Assembly (NCBI RefSeq): GCF_023276435.1
Contig: NZ_JALLPO010000035.1
Location: 1-64,000 of the forward strand
DNA length: 64,000 bases
Origin: Sphaerisporangium perillae
Lineage (GTDB): Bacteria > Actinomycetota > Actinomycetes > Streptosporangiales > Streptosporangiaceae
Reading direction: 5' to 3'
Shown: positions 46,117-54,373 of the stretch, piece after piece
How the letters are laid out: every line of letters starts with the position of its first letter
Position numbering within the stretch: position 1 is the first letter of the stretch
Position numbers and translations under genes: made by a program
Notes under the pieces: model-generated
What the model was told of the DNA's origin: nothing
Seen by the model: the letters and a program-made list of their open reading frames with translations, nothing else
Database searches by the model: none

Positions 46117-46239
46117 GGTACGGCGCCGTGAGCGACGCCTTCTGCGTGCGCCGCCGGTGTCGTCCTCGACGTGCTCGGCCCTGACGAGCACGACGCCGCC
46201 GTCCGGCAGTTCGAGCTCCACGACCTCGGTATCCGCCAC
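46099..46239 (-). pseudogene. Possible N-terminal remnant of a Trypco1-like (CU044_2847 family) gene
   Basis: A GTG behind GAGAGGGGC opens 46 codons whose first part (VVELELPDGGVVLVRAEHVED) resembles the start of trypsin-co-occurring domain proteins. The frame then becomes Arg-rich, while the adjacent frame reads TQKASLTAP, the usual continuation. That suggests a frameshift plus 3' truncation. The gene tail overlaps the end of the hemerythrin gene. The similarity is from memory. Confidence 0.3.
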
Positions 46240-46464
46240 CCTGTGCCCCTCTCGGCCGGCCCACCCCCGCGGACAGCTTGGCTCGGCCCATCATCGGGCA
46301 CAAGAGATCCCGGTGACCGGCCTTATGCGCAATTGACCGCACGTCAGCCGAATCACCCCGCAACCGGCGGCCGGGCTCGCCGGACAGCGCCGGCCGCGAA
46401 CGACCCGGCGCCGAAGTACGTGCACGCTCCCTCGCCCAAGGGAGGTCGGCCGTGTCTGTCCCGC
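46240..46464. other. Intergenic stretch upstream of the ltp2 stop
   Basis: Together with the remnant at 46099 it fills the 348-bp gap between the hemerythrin gene and ltp2, which face each other. No hairpin or gene is convincing here. Confidence 0.4.
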
Positions 46465-47652
46465 TCATTCGCCGGGACCCAGCACCAGGCCGCTGGTGGG
46501 TACGCCTGTGCCCGCCGTGACGAGTACGTTGCGCGCGTCGGGAGGCTGGTTCACGGAGGTGCCGCGGACCAGCCGGACCGCTTCGGCGATGCCGTTCATG
46601 CCGTGCAGGTACGCCTCGCCGAGCTGGCCGCCGTGGGTGTTGAAAGGCAGGCGCCCGCCCAGCTCGAGGTTGCCCTCGGCGATGAAGTCCTTCGCCTCTC
46701 CCCTGCCGCAGAAGCCGAGCTCCTCCAGTTGCGGCAGGACCAGTGGCGTGAAGTGGTCGTACAGGATCGCCGCGCCGATGTCTTCGGGAGCCAGGCCGCT
46801 CTGGCCGTACAGCTGCCGGCCGACCAGCCCCATCTCGGGGATGCCGCTGATCGTGGGCCGGTAGTAACTGGTCATCATGTGCTGGTCCTGTCCCGACCCT
46901 TGCGCGGCGGCGAGGACGACCGCGGGCGGGTGCGGCAGGTCGCGCGCCCGCTCCGCCGAGACCACGACCAGCGCCTGGCCGCCGTCGGTCTCCTGGCAGC
47001 AGTCCAGCAGCCGCAGCGGCTCGGCGATCCAGCGCGAGGCCTGGTGGTCGGCGAGGGTGATCGGCCGCTGGTAGAACCAGGCCGCCGGGTTGGCGGCGGC
47101 GTGCGCGCGGTCCACCACGGCCACCCGGCCGAAGTCCTCGCTCGTCGCGCCGTACTCGTGCATGTAGCGGCGCGCGAACATGGCGACCCACTGCGCCGGC
47201 GCGGACAGGCCGAACGGGGTCATCCAGGAGTAGGCGGCGCGGTCGGCACCGGTGTCCATCGGCCGGTCGGCCTGGCCGAGGCCGTAGCGTTCGCCTGAGC
47301 GCTCGTTGAACGCCCGGTAGCAGACGACCACCTCGGCGACGCCGGTCGCGACGGCCATGGCCGCCTGCTGGATCGTGCCGCACGCCGCGCCGCCGCCGTG
47401 CGGGATGCGGGAGAAGAACGTCAGCTCTCCGATGCCGGTGTTGCGGGCTATGTGGATCTCGGAGCTGGTGTCGGCGGTGAAGGTCACCATCCCGTCGACG
47501 TCGGACGGCTTCAGCCCGGCGTCGGCGACGGCGGCGAGCACGGCCTCGCAGGCGAGCCGCAGCTCGCTGCGGCCTGAGTCCTTGGAGAACTCGGTGGCGC
47601 CGATGCCGGCGATGGCCGCCGCGCCGGACAGGGGGTGTTGGCACGGGTTCAC
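46465..47652 (-). CDS. ltp2: steroid side-chain aldolase Ltp2 (thiolase/lipid-transfer fold)
   Basis: A 395-residue thiolase-fold protein that matches Ltp2 (Rv3540c). It has AAIAGIGATEFSKDSGRSELRLA, GIGELTFFSRIPHGGGAACGT, CQETDGGQALVV, YDHFTPLVLPQLEELGFCGRGEAKDF and NTHGGQLGEAYLHGMNG. With the DUF35 part of ChsH2 it performs the retro-aldol cleavage that releases propionyl-CoA and the 17-ketosteroid. The GTG start overlaps the chsH1 stop. Confidence 0.93.
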   Translation of the reverse strand: MNPCQHPLSGAAAIAGIGATEFSKDSGRSELRLACEAVLAAVADAGLKPSDVDGMVTFTADTSSEIHIARNTGIGELTFFSRIPHGGGAACGTIQQAAMAVATGVAEVVVCYRAFNERSGERYGLGQADRPMDTGADRAAYSWMTPFGLSAPAQWVAMFARRYMHEYGATSEDFGRVAVVDRAHAAANPAAWFYQRPITLADHQASRWIAEPLRLLDCCQETDGGQALVVVSAERARDLPHPPAVVLAAAQGSGQDQHMMTSYYRPTISGIPEMGLVGRQLYGQSGLAPEDIGAAILYDHFTPLVLPQLEELGFCGRGEAKDFIAEGNLELGGRLPFNTHGGQLGEAYLHGMNGIAEAVRLVRGTSVNQPPDARNVLVTAGTGVPTSGLVLGPGE

Positions 47653-48125
47653 CGCACTGGCCCATCGCCGCCGGGTAGCTGCACGGCGACGGATCCTGTG
47701 ACGTGGGCGCCCAGACTGTTGAGGCCGCGGACGGCGATTTCGACCCGGTGGCCCTCGTCGTGCTTGGCGGTGACGGTGCCGGTCAGCACCATCGTGTCGC
47801 CGGGGTGGTTGGGCGCACCCAGCCTGATCTTGATGGCCTTCACCACGGCGGCGGGCCCCGCCCACTCGGTGACGTACCGGTCGACCAGCCCGTTCGTGGT
47901 CAGGATGTTCATGAAGATGTCCCGCGATCCCCGCTCGACGGCGAGGTCCGGGTCGTGGTGGACGTCCTGGTAGTCACGGCCGGCGATCGCGGTCGCCACG
48001 ATCATGGTGCGGGTCAGCGGGATCGCCAGCTCCGGCAGCCGATCTCCCACCGCCACCTCGCCGTACATCCTCCCGGACGGCGCGCCGATGCCGGATGTCG
48101 TACCGGCCGGGGACGGCGTGCTCAT
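47649..48125 (-). CDS. chsH1: MaoC-like enoyl-CoA hydratase ChsH1
   Basis: A 158-residue hot-dog-fold hydratase. The catalytic segment GRDYQDVHHDPDLA carries the Asp/His pair, followed by GLVDRYVTEWAGPAAVVKAIKIRLG, as in ChsH1 (Rv3541c). With ChsH2 it hydrates the C17-C20 enoyl-CoA made by ChsE1-ChsE2. ATGA overlap with the dehydrogenase upstream and GTGA with ltp2 downstream. Confidence 0.92.
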   Translation of the reverse strand: MSTPSPAGTTSGIGAPSGRMYGEVAVGDRLPELAIPLTRTMIVATAIAGRDYQDVHHDPDLAVERGSRDIFMNILTTNGLVDRYVTEWAGPAAVVKAIKIRLGAPNHPGDTMVLTGTVTAKHDEGHRVEIAVRGLNSLGAHVTGSVAVQLPGGDGPVR

Positions 48126-49300
48126 GAGGTCACCGCGGTGGCGAGTACGGTGCCGAGGCGGGCGAGGTCGGCGCTCGGCCCGCCCAGTGTGCCGGCGATC
48201 TGCCTGGCCCAGAGGAAGTACCGGTGCACGGGGTAGTCGACGTCGACGCCGATGCCGCCGTGGACGTGCTGCACCCGGTGGGCGACGGTCAGGCCGGCGT
48301 CGCCGGCCCACCACTTGGCGACCAGCACGGCGGCAGCGGCGGCACGTGTCGAGGTACCGGCCGCCGCATCGTCGTCCGAGGTGCCCGTCGCCTCGGTGCC
48401 TGCTTCCTCGAGGGTGGTGATGGCCTGCCAGAGGCATACGCGCATGGCGTCGATGTCGATGTAGCAGTCGGCGAGCTGGTGCTGCACCGCTTGGAAGGTG
48501 GCCAGCGGGCGGCCGAACTGCTCGCGTTCGCTGAGGTAGGTCACCGCGTGCCGCAGCGCGCCCTGGGCGACGCCGAGCTGGACCGCCGCGAGCGCGACGG
48601 TGGCGCGATCGACGATCCACTCGACGGCGCCGCCGCCGGGCGTGCCGACCGCCTGCGCGGGCGCGCCGGTCAGGATGAGAGTGCCGGCGAGGTCGTGGGT
48701 GGTGGTCTCGGCACGCTCCCAGGCGACGCCCTCGGCATCGGAGGCGACCAGGAACAGGCCCGGTCCCGCCTCGGTAATCGCCGAGACCAGCACGTGGCCC
48801 GCGCCGGTGGGCGAGGGGACGACGGCCTTGGTCCCGGTCAGCCGCCAGCCGCCCCGGGTGAACGCACCGTCCCCGTCCCGGTGGGCGGTGCAGTGTGGTG
48901 TGGTGGGGTCGGGCGGGCCGAACTCCTCCAGTGCGACGGTGAGCCGGGACGAGCCGTCCGCCGCCCCGGGCAGGAGGCTCGTGCGCTGCTCGGCGGTGCC
49001 GTACTCGGCGATCGCGAGGGCGCCGACGGCGGCCGGCCACAGCGGGACCGGGGCCACGAAGCGGCCCTGCTCCTCCAGCAGGACGCACAGGGCGTCAAGG
49101 CCGAGACCCGCGCCGCCCGCCTCCTCCGGCAGCGCGATGCCGAGCAGGCCCGCCTTGCCGAGCTCCGCCCACAGTTCCTCGTCGAGGTGGGTCGGGGAGT
49201 GCTCGACGGCGCGGACCCGGTCGGTGGTGGCGCGATCGGTGAAGATCTTGCTCGCCAGGCCGCGGACGGCTTCGAGTTCTTCGTCCAGGGTGAAATCCAT
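48122..49300 (-). CDS. chsE1: acyl-CoA dehydrogenase ChsE1 (FadE28-like)
   Basis: A 392-residue dehydrogenase subunit of the short FadE28 type: MDFTLDEELEAVRGLA, AVQLGVAQGALRHAVTYLSEREQFGRPLATFQAVQHQLAD, and HRVQHVHGGIGVDVDYPVHRYF at the C-terminus. It forms a heterotetramer with ChsE2 to dehydrogenate the three-carbon steroid side chain. It is longer than Mtb FadE28 (339 aa) because of Ala/Gly/Thr inserts. The ATG is at MDFTLDEE. Confidence 0.9.
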   Translation of the reverse strand: MDFTLDEELEAVRGLASKIFTDRATTDRVRAVEHSPTHLDEELWAELGKAGLLGIALPEEAGGAGLGLDALCVLLEEQGRFVAPVPLWPAAVGALAIAEYGTAEQRTSLLPGAADGSSRLTVALEEFGPPDPTTPHCTAHRDGDGAFTRGGWRLTGTKAVVPSPTGAGHVLVSAITEAGPGLFLVASDAEGVAWERAETTTHDLAGTLILTGAPAQAVGTPGGGAVEWIVDRATVALAAVQLGVAQGALRHAVTYLSEREQFGRPLATFQAVQHQLADCYIDIDAMRVCLWQAITTLEEAGTEATGTSDDDAAAGTSTRAAAAAVLVAKWWAGDAGLTVAHRVQHVHGGIGVDVDYPVHRYFLWARQIAGTLGGPSADLARLGTVLATAVTS

Positions 49301-50358
49301 CAGGGCTGATCCTCCTGCGCGACCGGCCGGAACACCGGCAGGGAGAGGCCGGGGTCGGCGTCGAGCCATTCAAGGGCGACGGGCATGTCGATCGTGACCT
49401 CTTCGGGGCGGACGCCGACCAGGTCGGTGATGAGCCGCGTGTCTTCCTCCAGTTCCACGACCGCGACGACCAGGGGGTAGGCGAACGCCGGGTGGCGGGG
49501 ATGGTGGTTGACCACGAAGCTGTGGACGCGCCCCCGGCCGGACGACTCGACGGTGTCCCACTCGAACGAGCCGCACTTCGGGCAGCATGGCCCGGGCGGG
49601 TGGCGGAGTGCGCGGCATCCGGCGCAGCGCTGGATGACCAGCCGGTGCTCGCTCGCGGCCTCGAACCAGAAGGCGTTGTCCCGGTTGACGGCCGGGCGCG
49701 GCCGCAGCACCTTGGGCGGTTCGACCTGGGCGTCCGCCGCTGTCGAGGTGGGCCGGGCCGTGTTCGGGTCCCCCGGGTCCGCGGGCTTATGGGAGCGGTC
49801 CTTCGGGCGGAAGCGCAGGGTGCGCCAGCGCTGTACGGCCACGGTGGCGCCGTTGTGGTCTGTGTAGGTCCGCACGGTGGTCACGAACCGCCCGGCGCCG
49901 AGGGCGGTGGCCTTCTCGGGCGAGATCGACTCGACGACCTCCCGCACGCTGACGTGGTCGCCGGGGACGAGTTCGCGGAGGAACTCGAACTCGGAGTCGG
50001 TCGCCACCACCGAGGTGTAGCCGCCCTCGTGAAGCAGGGCGGCGAGTTCCTCGGCTCCGGGGCCGCTCCCCCGGCCCGCCACTGTGGCGGCGTACCCGCG
50101 CATCGTCCACGCCTGCGCCATCGACGCCGGCGCGACGACGCCCGGCCGGCCGGTCGCGCGGGCGGCCGCCTCGTCCAGGTAGACCGGATTGCGGTCGCCC
50201 ATCGCCTCGGCCCAGTGGCGGATCATCGGCACGTTCACCGGGTCGGGGCCGGGCTTGGGCGGGACGAGTTCGCGCCCGGCGAAGGCCCGCAGCCGCTCCT
50301 CGTAGCTCGCGCCAGGTGTCCCCCGCTCACCCTGCTCGGCGCCCGCCGGCTCGCTCAT
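49300..50358 (-). CDS. chsH2: ChsH2: MaoC-like/DUF35 fusion
   Basis: A 352-residue fusion. The N-terminal MaoC-like domain (to about 185) partners ChsH1. After a Pro/Thr/Ala linker, the C-terminal DUF35 has a zinc ribbon (CAGC and CPKC) and OB fold (GRVHSFVVNHHPRHPAFAYPL), which binds Ltp2. The Mtb ChsH2 has 311 aa, so the linker is longer here. Start is the ATG at MSEPAGAEQ; the last base of its stop frame abuts the chsE1 ATG. Confidence 0.92.
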   Translation of the reverse strand: MSEPAGAEQGERGTPGASYEERLRAFAGRELVPPKPGPDPVNVPMIRHWAEAMGDRNPVYLDEAAARATGRPGVVAPASMAQAWTMRGYAATVAGRGSGPGAEELAALLHEGGYTSVVATDSEFEFLRELVPGDHVSVREVVESISPEKATALGAGRFVTTVRTYTDHNGATVAVQRWRTLRFRPKDRSHKPADPGDPNTARPTSTAADAQVEPPKVLRPRPAVNRDNAFWFEAASEHRLVIQRCAGCRALRHPPGPCCPKCGSFEWDTVESSGRGRVHSFVVNHHPRHPAFAYPLVVAVVELEEDTRLITDLVGVRPEEVTIDMPVALEWLDADPGLSLPVFRPVAQEDQP

Positions 50359-50360
50359 GT

Positions 50361-51521
50361 TCAACGTCCCGTCCGGGGCAGGCCGAGGCCCTGGGTGGCG
50401 ACCATGTCGCGCAGGACCTCGTTCACTCCGCCGCCGAAGGTGTTGACGATGCCCTGCCGGGAGAGCTGCTCGATCTGCCCGGCGAGCACGGCGCCCGGGG
50501 ACCCGGGACGGATCCGCCCGCCGGCGCCGATGATGCCCGTCAGGGTGCGCTGCACGTCGATGTGGGTCTCGGTGCCGTAGATCTTGGCGGCGCCGGCGTC
50601 CGCGCCGGTCAGGGCGTCCCGCGCGACGGCGTCGGTCATCTTCCAGTTCATCAGCCGCATCGCCTCGAGCCGTGCGTAGGTGCGGGCGAGGTCGCGCTGT
50701 ACCCACGGCAGCTCGATCGTGCCGTTGTCCTTCGCCCAATCCAGGACGCGCTCCCAGAGCTGGATCATCCGGCCGCCGAGCGCCGCCAGGCCGACGCGCT
50801 CGTGGTTGAGCTGGTGGGTGATGAGCCGCCAGCCTCCGTTGACCTCGCCGACGACGTCGCCGGCGGGCACCCGGACGCCGTCGTAGTAGGTGGCCGTGAC
50901 CACCATGCCGCCCACGCACTGGATGGGGCTCCAGGAGAATCCGGGCGCGGCGGTGGGGACGATCAGGATGGAGATGCCCTTGTGCTTGGGCGCGCCGGGG
51001 TCCGTCCGGCAGGCCAGCCAGACGTGGTCGGCGGTGTTGGCGCCACTGGTGAAGACCTTGTTTCCGTCGATGATCCACTCGTCGCCGTCCCGGACGGCGC
51101 GGGTGGTGAGCGAGGCCAGGTCGGTGCCGGCGCCGGGCTCGGTGTAGCCGATGGCGAAGACGATGTCACCGGACAGGATGCCGGGCAGGAACCTGCGCTT
51201 CTGCTCCGCCGAACCGTGGCTCATGAGGGTGGGGCCGACGGTGTTGACGGTGACGAACGGGAAGGGGAGCCCGGCCCGCTGGACCTCGTCGAAGAACACG
51301 TACTGTTCCTCGATGGACCGGCCCTGCCCGCCGTACTCGGCCGGCCATCCGATGCCGAGCCAGCCGTCGGCGCCGAACCGCTTGACCACCTCGCGGAAGC
51401 GGGCGCCGCCCACGCCTTCCTCGCCGGCCCGGCGCCGCTCGTCCTCTGGCAGCAGGCTCGCGAAGTACTCCGGCAGTTCGGCGCGCAGCCGTCGTTGCGC
51501 GGGGGTCTCGCGCAGATCCAT
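50361..51521 (-). CDS. chsE2: acyl-CoA dehydrogenase ChsE2 (FadE29-like)
   Basis: A 386-residue dehydrogenase matching FadE29 (Rv3543c). It has FAIGYTEPGAGTDLASLTTRAVRDG, DHVWLACRTDPGAPKHKGISIL, GGWRLITHQLNHERV and NTFGGGVNEVLRDMVA. It is the FAD-binding partner of ChsE1. It lies 2 bp upstream of chsH2 and 35 bp after the ligase gene. Confidence 0.93.
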   Translation of the reverse strand: MDLRETPAQRRLRAELPEYFASLLPEDERRRAGEEGVGGARFREVVKRFGADGWLGIGWPAEYGGQGRSIEEQYVFFDEVQRAGLPFPFVTVNTVGPTLMSHGSAEQKRRFLPGILSGDIVFAIGYTEPGAGTDLASLTTRAVRDGDEWIIDGNKVFTSGANTADHVWLACRTDPGAPKHKGISILIVPTAAPGFSWSPIQCVGGMVVTATYYDGVRVPAGDVVGEVNGGWRLITHQLNHERVGLAALGGRMIQLWERVLDWAKDNGTIELPWVQRDLARTYARLEAMRLMNWKMTDAVARDALTGADAGAAKIYGTETHIDVQRTLTGIIGAGGRIRPGSPGAVLAGQIEQLSRQGIVNTFGGGVNEVLRDMVATQGLGLPRTGR

Positions 51522-51556
51522 GTACCGCTCTCCTCCTCGGCCGTCGGGCCGCGTGT

Positions 51557-53245
51557 CTAGGGCAGGAAGCGCAGGCGCCCGCTCGCGCGGAACTCCTCGC
51601 GCAGCGCGTCCTTGTCCTCGCCGGTCATCAGGGTGTACTCGGGGGCGCCGCGGCCGGCCCAGCGGTAGACCGGGTCGCCGGTCCGCCAGCCGTCGTGCCG
51701 CATCTCCTTCTTGCGCAGCTTGCCCGAGCCGGTCGCCGGCAGCGCGCGGGAGACGCGGACGAACCGCGGGGCCCCCTTGGTGCCGAGGTCGGCCTGCCCG
51801 GCCAGGAAGGCGGGCAGGCCGAGGTCGTCGAAGGCGGAGCCCTCGGGGATCTCGATCGCGGCCATCACCTGGTCGCCGGAGCGCGGGTCGGGCACGCCGA
51901 AGACGGCGGCGGCCACGATGCGCGGGTGCCGGCGAAGCACGCGCTCGGTCAGCAGCGCGGAGATGTTCTCGCCGTCCACCCGGATCCAGTCGCCCGAGCG
52001 CCCGGCGAAGTGGAGGTAGCCGGCCTGGTCGAGGTAGCCGAGGTCTCCGGTCCAGTACCAGCCGTGGCGGACCCGCTCGGCGTTCGCGGCCTCGTTGTTG
52101 TAGTAGCCCTCGAACTTCGCCGCGCCGTCGACGTCCACGATCTCGCCGATGGCCTCCTCGGTGTTGGTCACCCGGCCGTACGCGTCCAGCATCGCCGGGG
52201 GGCAGACCCGCCGGGTCCGCGGGTCGACGACCCTGACGCCGGCGTGCGCCGGCCGGCCGAGCGCGCCCGGGGGGCCGTCCGGGGCCAGCTTGATCATGCC
52301 CGCGCTCTCGCTGGACCCGTAGGCCTCGACGAGCCGGCATCCGAAGCGGCGCAGGAAGCGGGCCTGGTCCTCCGGTGAGGCCTCGGTGCCGAAGCCGTGC
52401 GTGAGCGTGGTTTCGGCGTCGCCGGGCAGCTCCGGCGTGGCCAGGACGTAGGCGATCGCCTTGCCGACGTAGGTGAAGAACGTGACGCCGTAGAAGCGGA
52501 CGTCGGGCAGGAACCCGGAGGCGGAGAACTTCGGTGTCAGCGTGACGGTGGCGCCCGCGGCCAGCGACGGCGCCCAAAGTCCCATCACCGCGTTGCCGTG
52601 GAACAGCGGCATGCAGCAGTAGGTGACGTCGTGCCGCCGGACGTCGTACTTCTCGGCGTTGGCGTGGCCGAGCCCGGCGAGCCGCCCCTGGGAGCACCGG
52701 GCCGCCTTGGACGCGCCGGTGGTTCCCGAGGTGAACAGCAGCAGCAGCTGGGTCTCCGCGGTGATCTCCGGGGCGCGGGACGGCTCGCGAGCGTGCGCGG
52801 CGACCAGCCCGGCGTACTCCGCGCCGTCGACCAGCAGGAAGCGGTCGCGCGGCACGCCGATGTCCAGGCCGTCGAGCAGCTTCAGGCCGGCCTCGTCGGT
52901 GACGAGGAGTCCCAGGTCGGTGTGCCTGACCTCCTGCTCGAGGGCGGAGCCGCGCCGGGTGGGGTTGACCCCGACGATCGTGGCGCCGGCCAGGGCCGCC
53001 GCGCCGAGCCAGAAGATGTACTCGGGCACGTTGTCGAGCAGGACCCCGATGTGGAACGGCCCGCCGTCGCGCAGGTCCCGCGCCAGGGATGCGCGGGCCG
53101 CGCTCTCGCGCACCACCTGGTCCCAGGTCCAGGTGCGCTCGCGGGTCCGCAGCCCGGGATGGCCGTCGCCGTCCCGGTCGAGAAGCAGGTCGGCGATCGT
53201 CTCTCGTCGCACCGTCGTGGCTCTCTCCTCAAGGCTCCGGCTCAC
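51557..53245 (-). CDS. fadD17: steroid-type acyl-CoA ligase, FadD17-like
   Basis: A 562-residue AMP-forming ligase. The P-loop FTSGTTGASKAARCSQGR, CMPLFHGNAVMGLWAPSLAAGA, EAYGSSESAG and A10-region PATGSGKLRKKEM fit the FadD17 (Rv3506) group, which is implicated in sterol side-chain CoA activation. It uses a GTG start. First gene of the fadD17-chsE2-chsH2-chsE1-chsH1-ltp2 unit; a hairpin separates it from the SDR upstream. Exact chain length preference is unknown. Confidence 0.88.
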   Translation of the reverse strand: MSRSLEERATTVRRETIADLLLDRDGDGHPGLRTRERTWTWDQVVRESAARASLARDLRDGGPFHIGVLLDNVPEYIFWLGAAALAGATIVGVNPTRRGSALEQEVRHTDLGLLVTDEAGLKLLDGLDIGVPRDRFLLVDGAEYAGLVAAHAREPSRAPEITAETQLLLLFTSGTTGASKAARCSQGRLAGLGHANAEKYDVRRHDVTYCCMPLFHGNAVMGLWAPSLAAGATVTLTPKFSASGFLPDVRFYGVTFFTYVGKAIAYVLATPELPGDAETTLTHGFGTEASPEDQARFLRRFGCRLVEAYGSSESAGMIKLAPDGPPGALGRPAHAGVRVVDPRTRRVCPPAMLDAYGRVTNTEEAIGEIVDVDGAAKFEGYYNNEAANAERVRHGWYWTGDLGYLDQAGYLHFAGRSGDWIRVDGENISALLTERVLRRHPRIVAAAVFGVPDPRSGDQVMAAIEIPEGSAFDDLGLPAFLAGQADLGTKGAPRFVRVSRALPATGSGKLRKKEMRHDGWRTGDPVYRWAGRGAPEYTLMTGEDKDALREEFRASGRLRFLP

Positions 53246-53280
53246 TTCTCAGCCCTGCTCGTCCGGCAGGGATGAGGTTA

Positions 53281-53319
53281 GTCAGCGGGACCGGCCGCCG
53301 AGCGGCCGATCCCGCTGAC
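53281..53319 (-). terminator. Strong hairpin downstream of the SDR
   Basis: Arms GTCAGCGGGA and TCCCGCTGAC enclose a second stem CGGCCG/CGGCCG with loop CCGAG, separated by one C-A mismatch. It lies 68 bp past the leftward SDR stop and 36 bp before the ligase GTG, so it probably insulates the two units. Confidence 0.6.
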
Positions 53320-54227
53320 CGGAAAGCCGCCGTCGCCCGGATACGACGCCCGGCGCGGCGGCCGCCCGGCGCCCGGCCAGGTGAGGTCACCCGAAGTGGG
53401 CCTGCCCGCCGTCGAGCGGCACGGTGGCGCCGGTCAGGTACCGCATGTCCGGCCCGACGAGGACGGCCACGGCCCGGCCGATGTCCTGCTCGCAGTCGCC
53501 GACGTAGCCGAGGGGGATCGTCCGGCGGAACTCCTCGGCCTCCTCGGGGTTGTTCTCGGTCCACCACTTCAGCCCCGGGGACAGCGCGTGCGGGGCGACG
53601 CAGTTGACGCGGATGCCGTCGGAACCCCATTCGACCGCGGCGGTACGGGTCAGCGAGCGCAGGGCCTGCTTGGCCGCCGCGTACGCCCCGTAGGTGCTCA
53701 GATCCCACCGGACCATGGCCGAGGTGACGAGGTTGACGATGCTGCCGCCGCCGCGCCGCTTCATGTGGGAGTGGCACGCCTTCATGAACGCGAAGGCGGC
53801 GAAGGGGCCGCTGCGGAAGCCTTTCTGGAAGCCGGCGTCGCTCATCGACAGCAGCGGGCCGAAGGAGCCGGAGTAGGCGTTGTTGACCAGGGTGTCCACC
53901 CCGCCGAACCGCTCCACGACGGCGTCGACCACCGCGGGGGTGGCCTCGGTGTCGCTGACGTCGCACAGGAAGGGCTCGGCCGCCGCGCCGCGCTCGTGGA
54001 TGAGCGCGCAGGTCGTCTCGAGTTTGGCCATGGTGCGTCCGAGCACCGCGATGGACGCGCCTTCCGTGGCGAGGGCGAGCGCGATCCCCTGCCCCACGCC
54101 TTGACCCGCACCCGTGACAATCGCGACATTTCCCTCGAGGATTCCCATTACTTCCCGTTCCGCCGGTGGACCGCAATAAGTGGTGTCTACCGGCCCGCTC
54201 CGAGCGAGCCGTCCCGCTGACCGGAAA
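53310..54227. repeat. 16-bp direct repeats flanking the SDR gene
   Basis: TCCCGCTGACCGGAAA occurs at 53310-53325 and 54212-54227, both preceded within 10 bp by GAGCG. The two copies bracket the SDR gene and its promoter. The first copy is also the right arm of the hairpin. Confidence 0.6.
53387..54148 (-). CDS. SDR-family oxidoreductase
   Basis: A 253-residue classical SDR with TGAGQGVGQGIAL, NNAYSGS in place of NNAG, NLVTSAMVRW with Ser, and YGAYAAAKQAL with Tyr and Lys. The C-terminus is TGATVPLDGGQ. It is bracketed by direct repeats and a terminator, hence monocistronic. A steroid hydroxyl dehydrogenase role is suggested only by location. Confidence 0.88.
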   Translation of the reverse strand: MGILEGNVAIVTGAGQGVGQGIALALATEGASIAVLGRTMAKLETTCALIHERGAAAEPFLCDVSDTEATPAVVDAVVERFGGVDTLVNNAYSGSFGPLLSMSDAGFQKGFRSGPFAAFAFMKACHSHMKRRGGGSIVNLVTSAMVRWDLSTYGAYAAAKQALRSLTRTAAVEWGSDGIRVNCVAPHALSPGLKWWTENNPEEAEEFRRTIPLGYVGDCEQDIGRAVAVLVGPDMRYLTGATVPLDGGQAHFG

Positions 54228-54373
54228 CAGGCTCACCGAACGGAAAGCATCCGCCGTGAAGCAGTCCCGGTCACCGGGAGCGGATCCCCGGCCTGCCCTC
54301 CGATGGCCAGAATGAGCGCCGAAAGACGCACGCCGGCGTCGCGGCGCGGCAGCGGGAGAGGGAGAGGGAGCTG

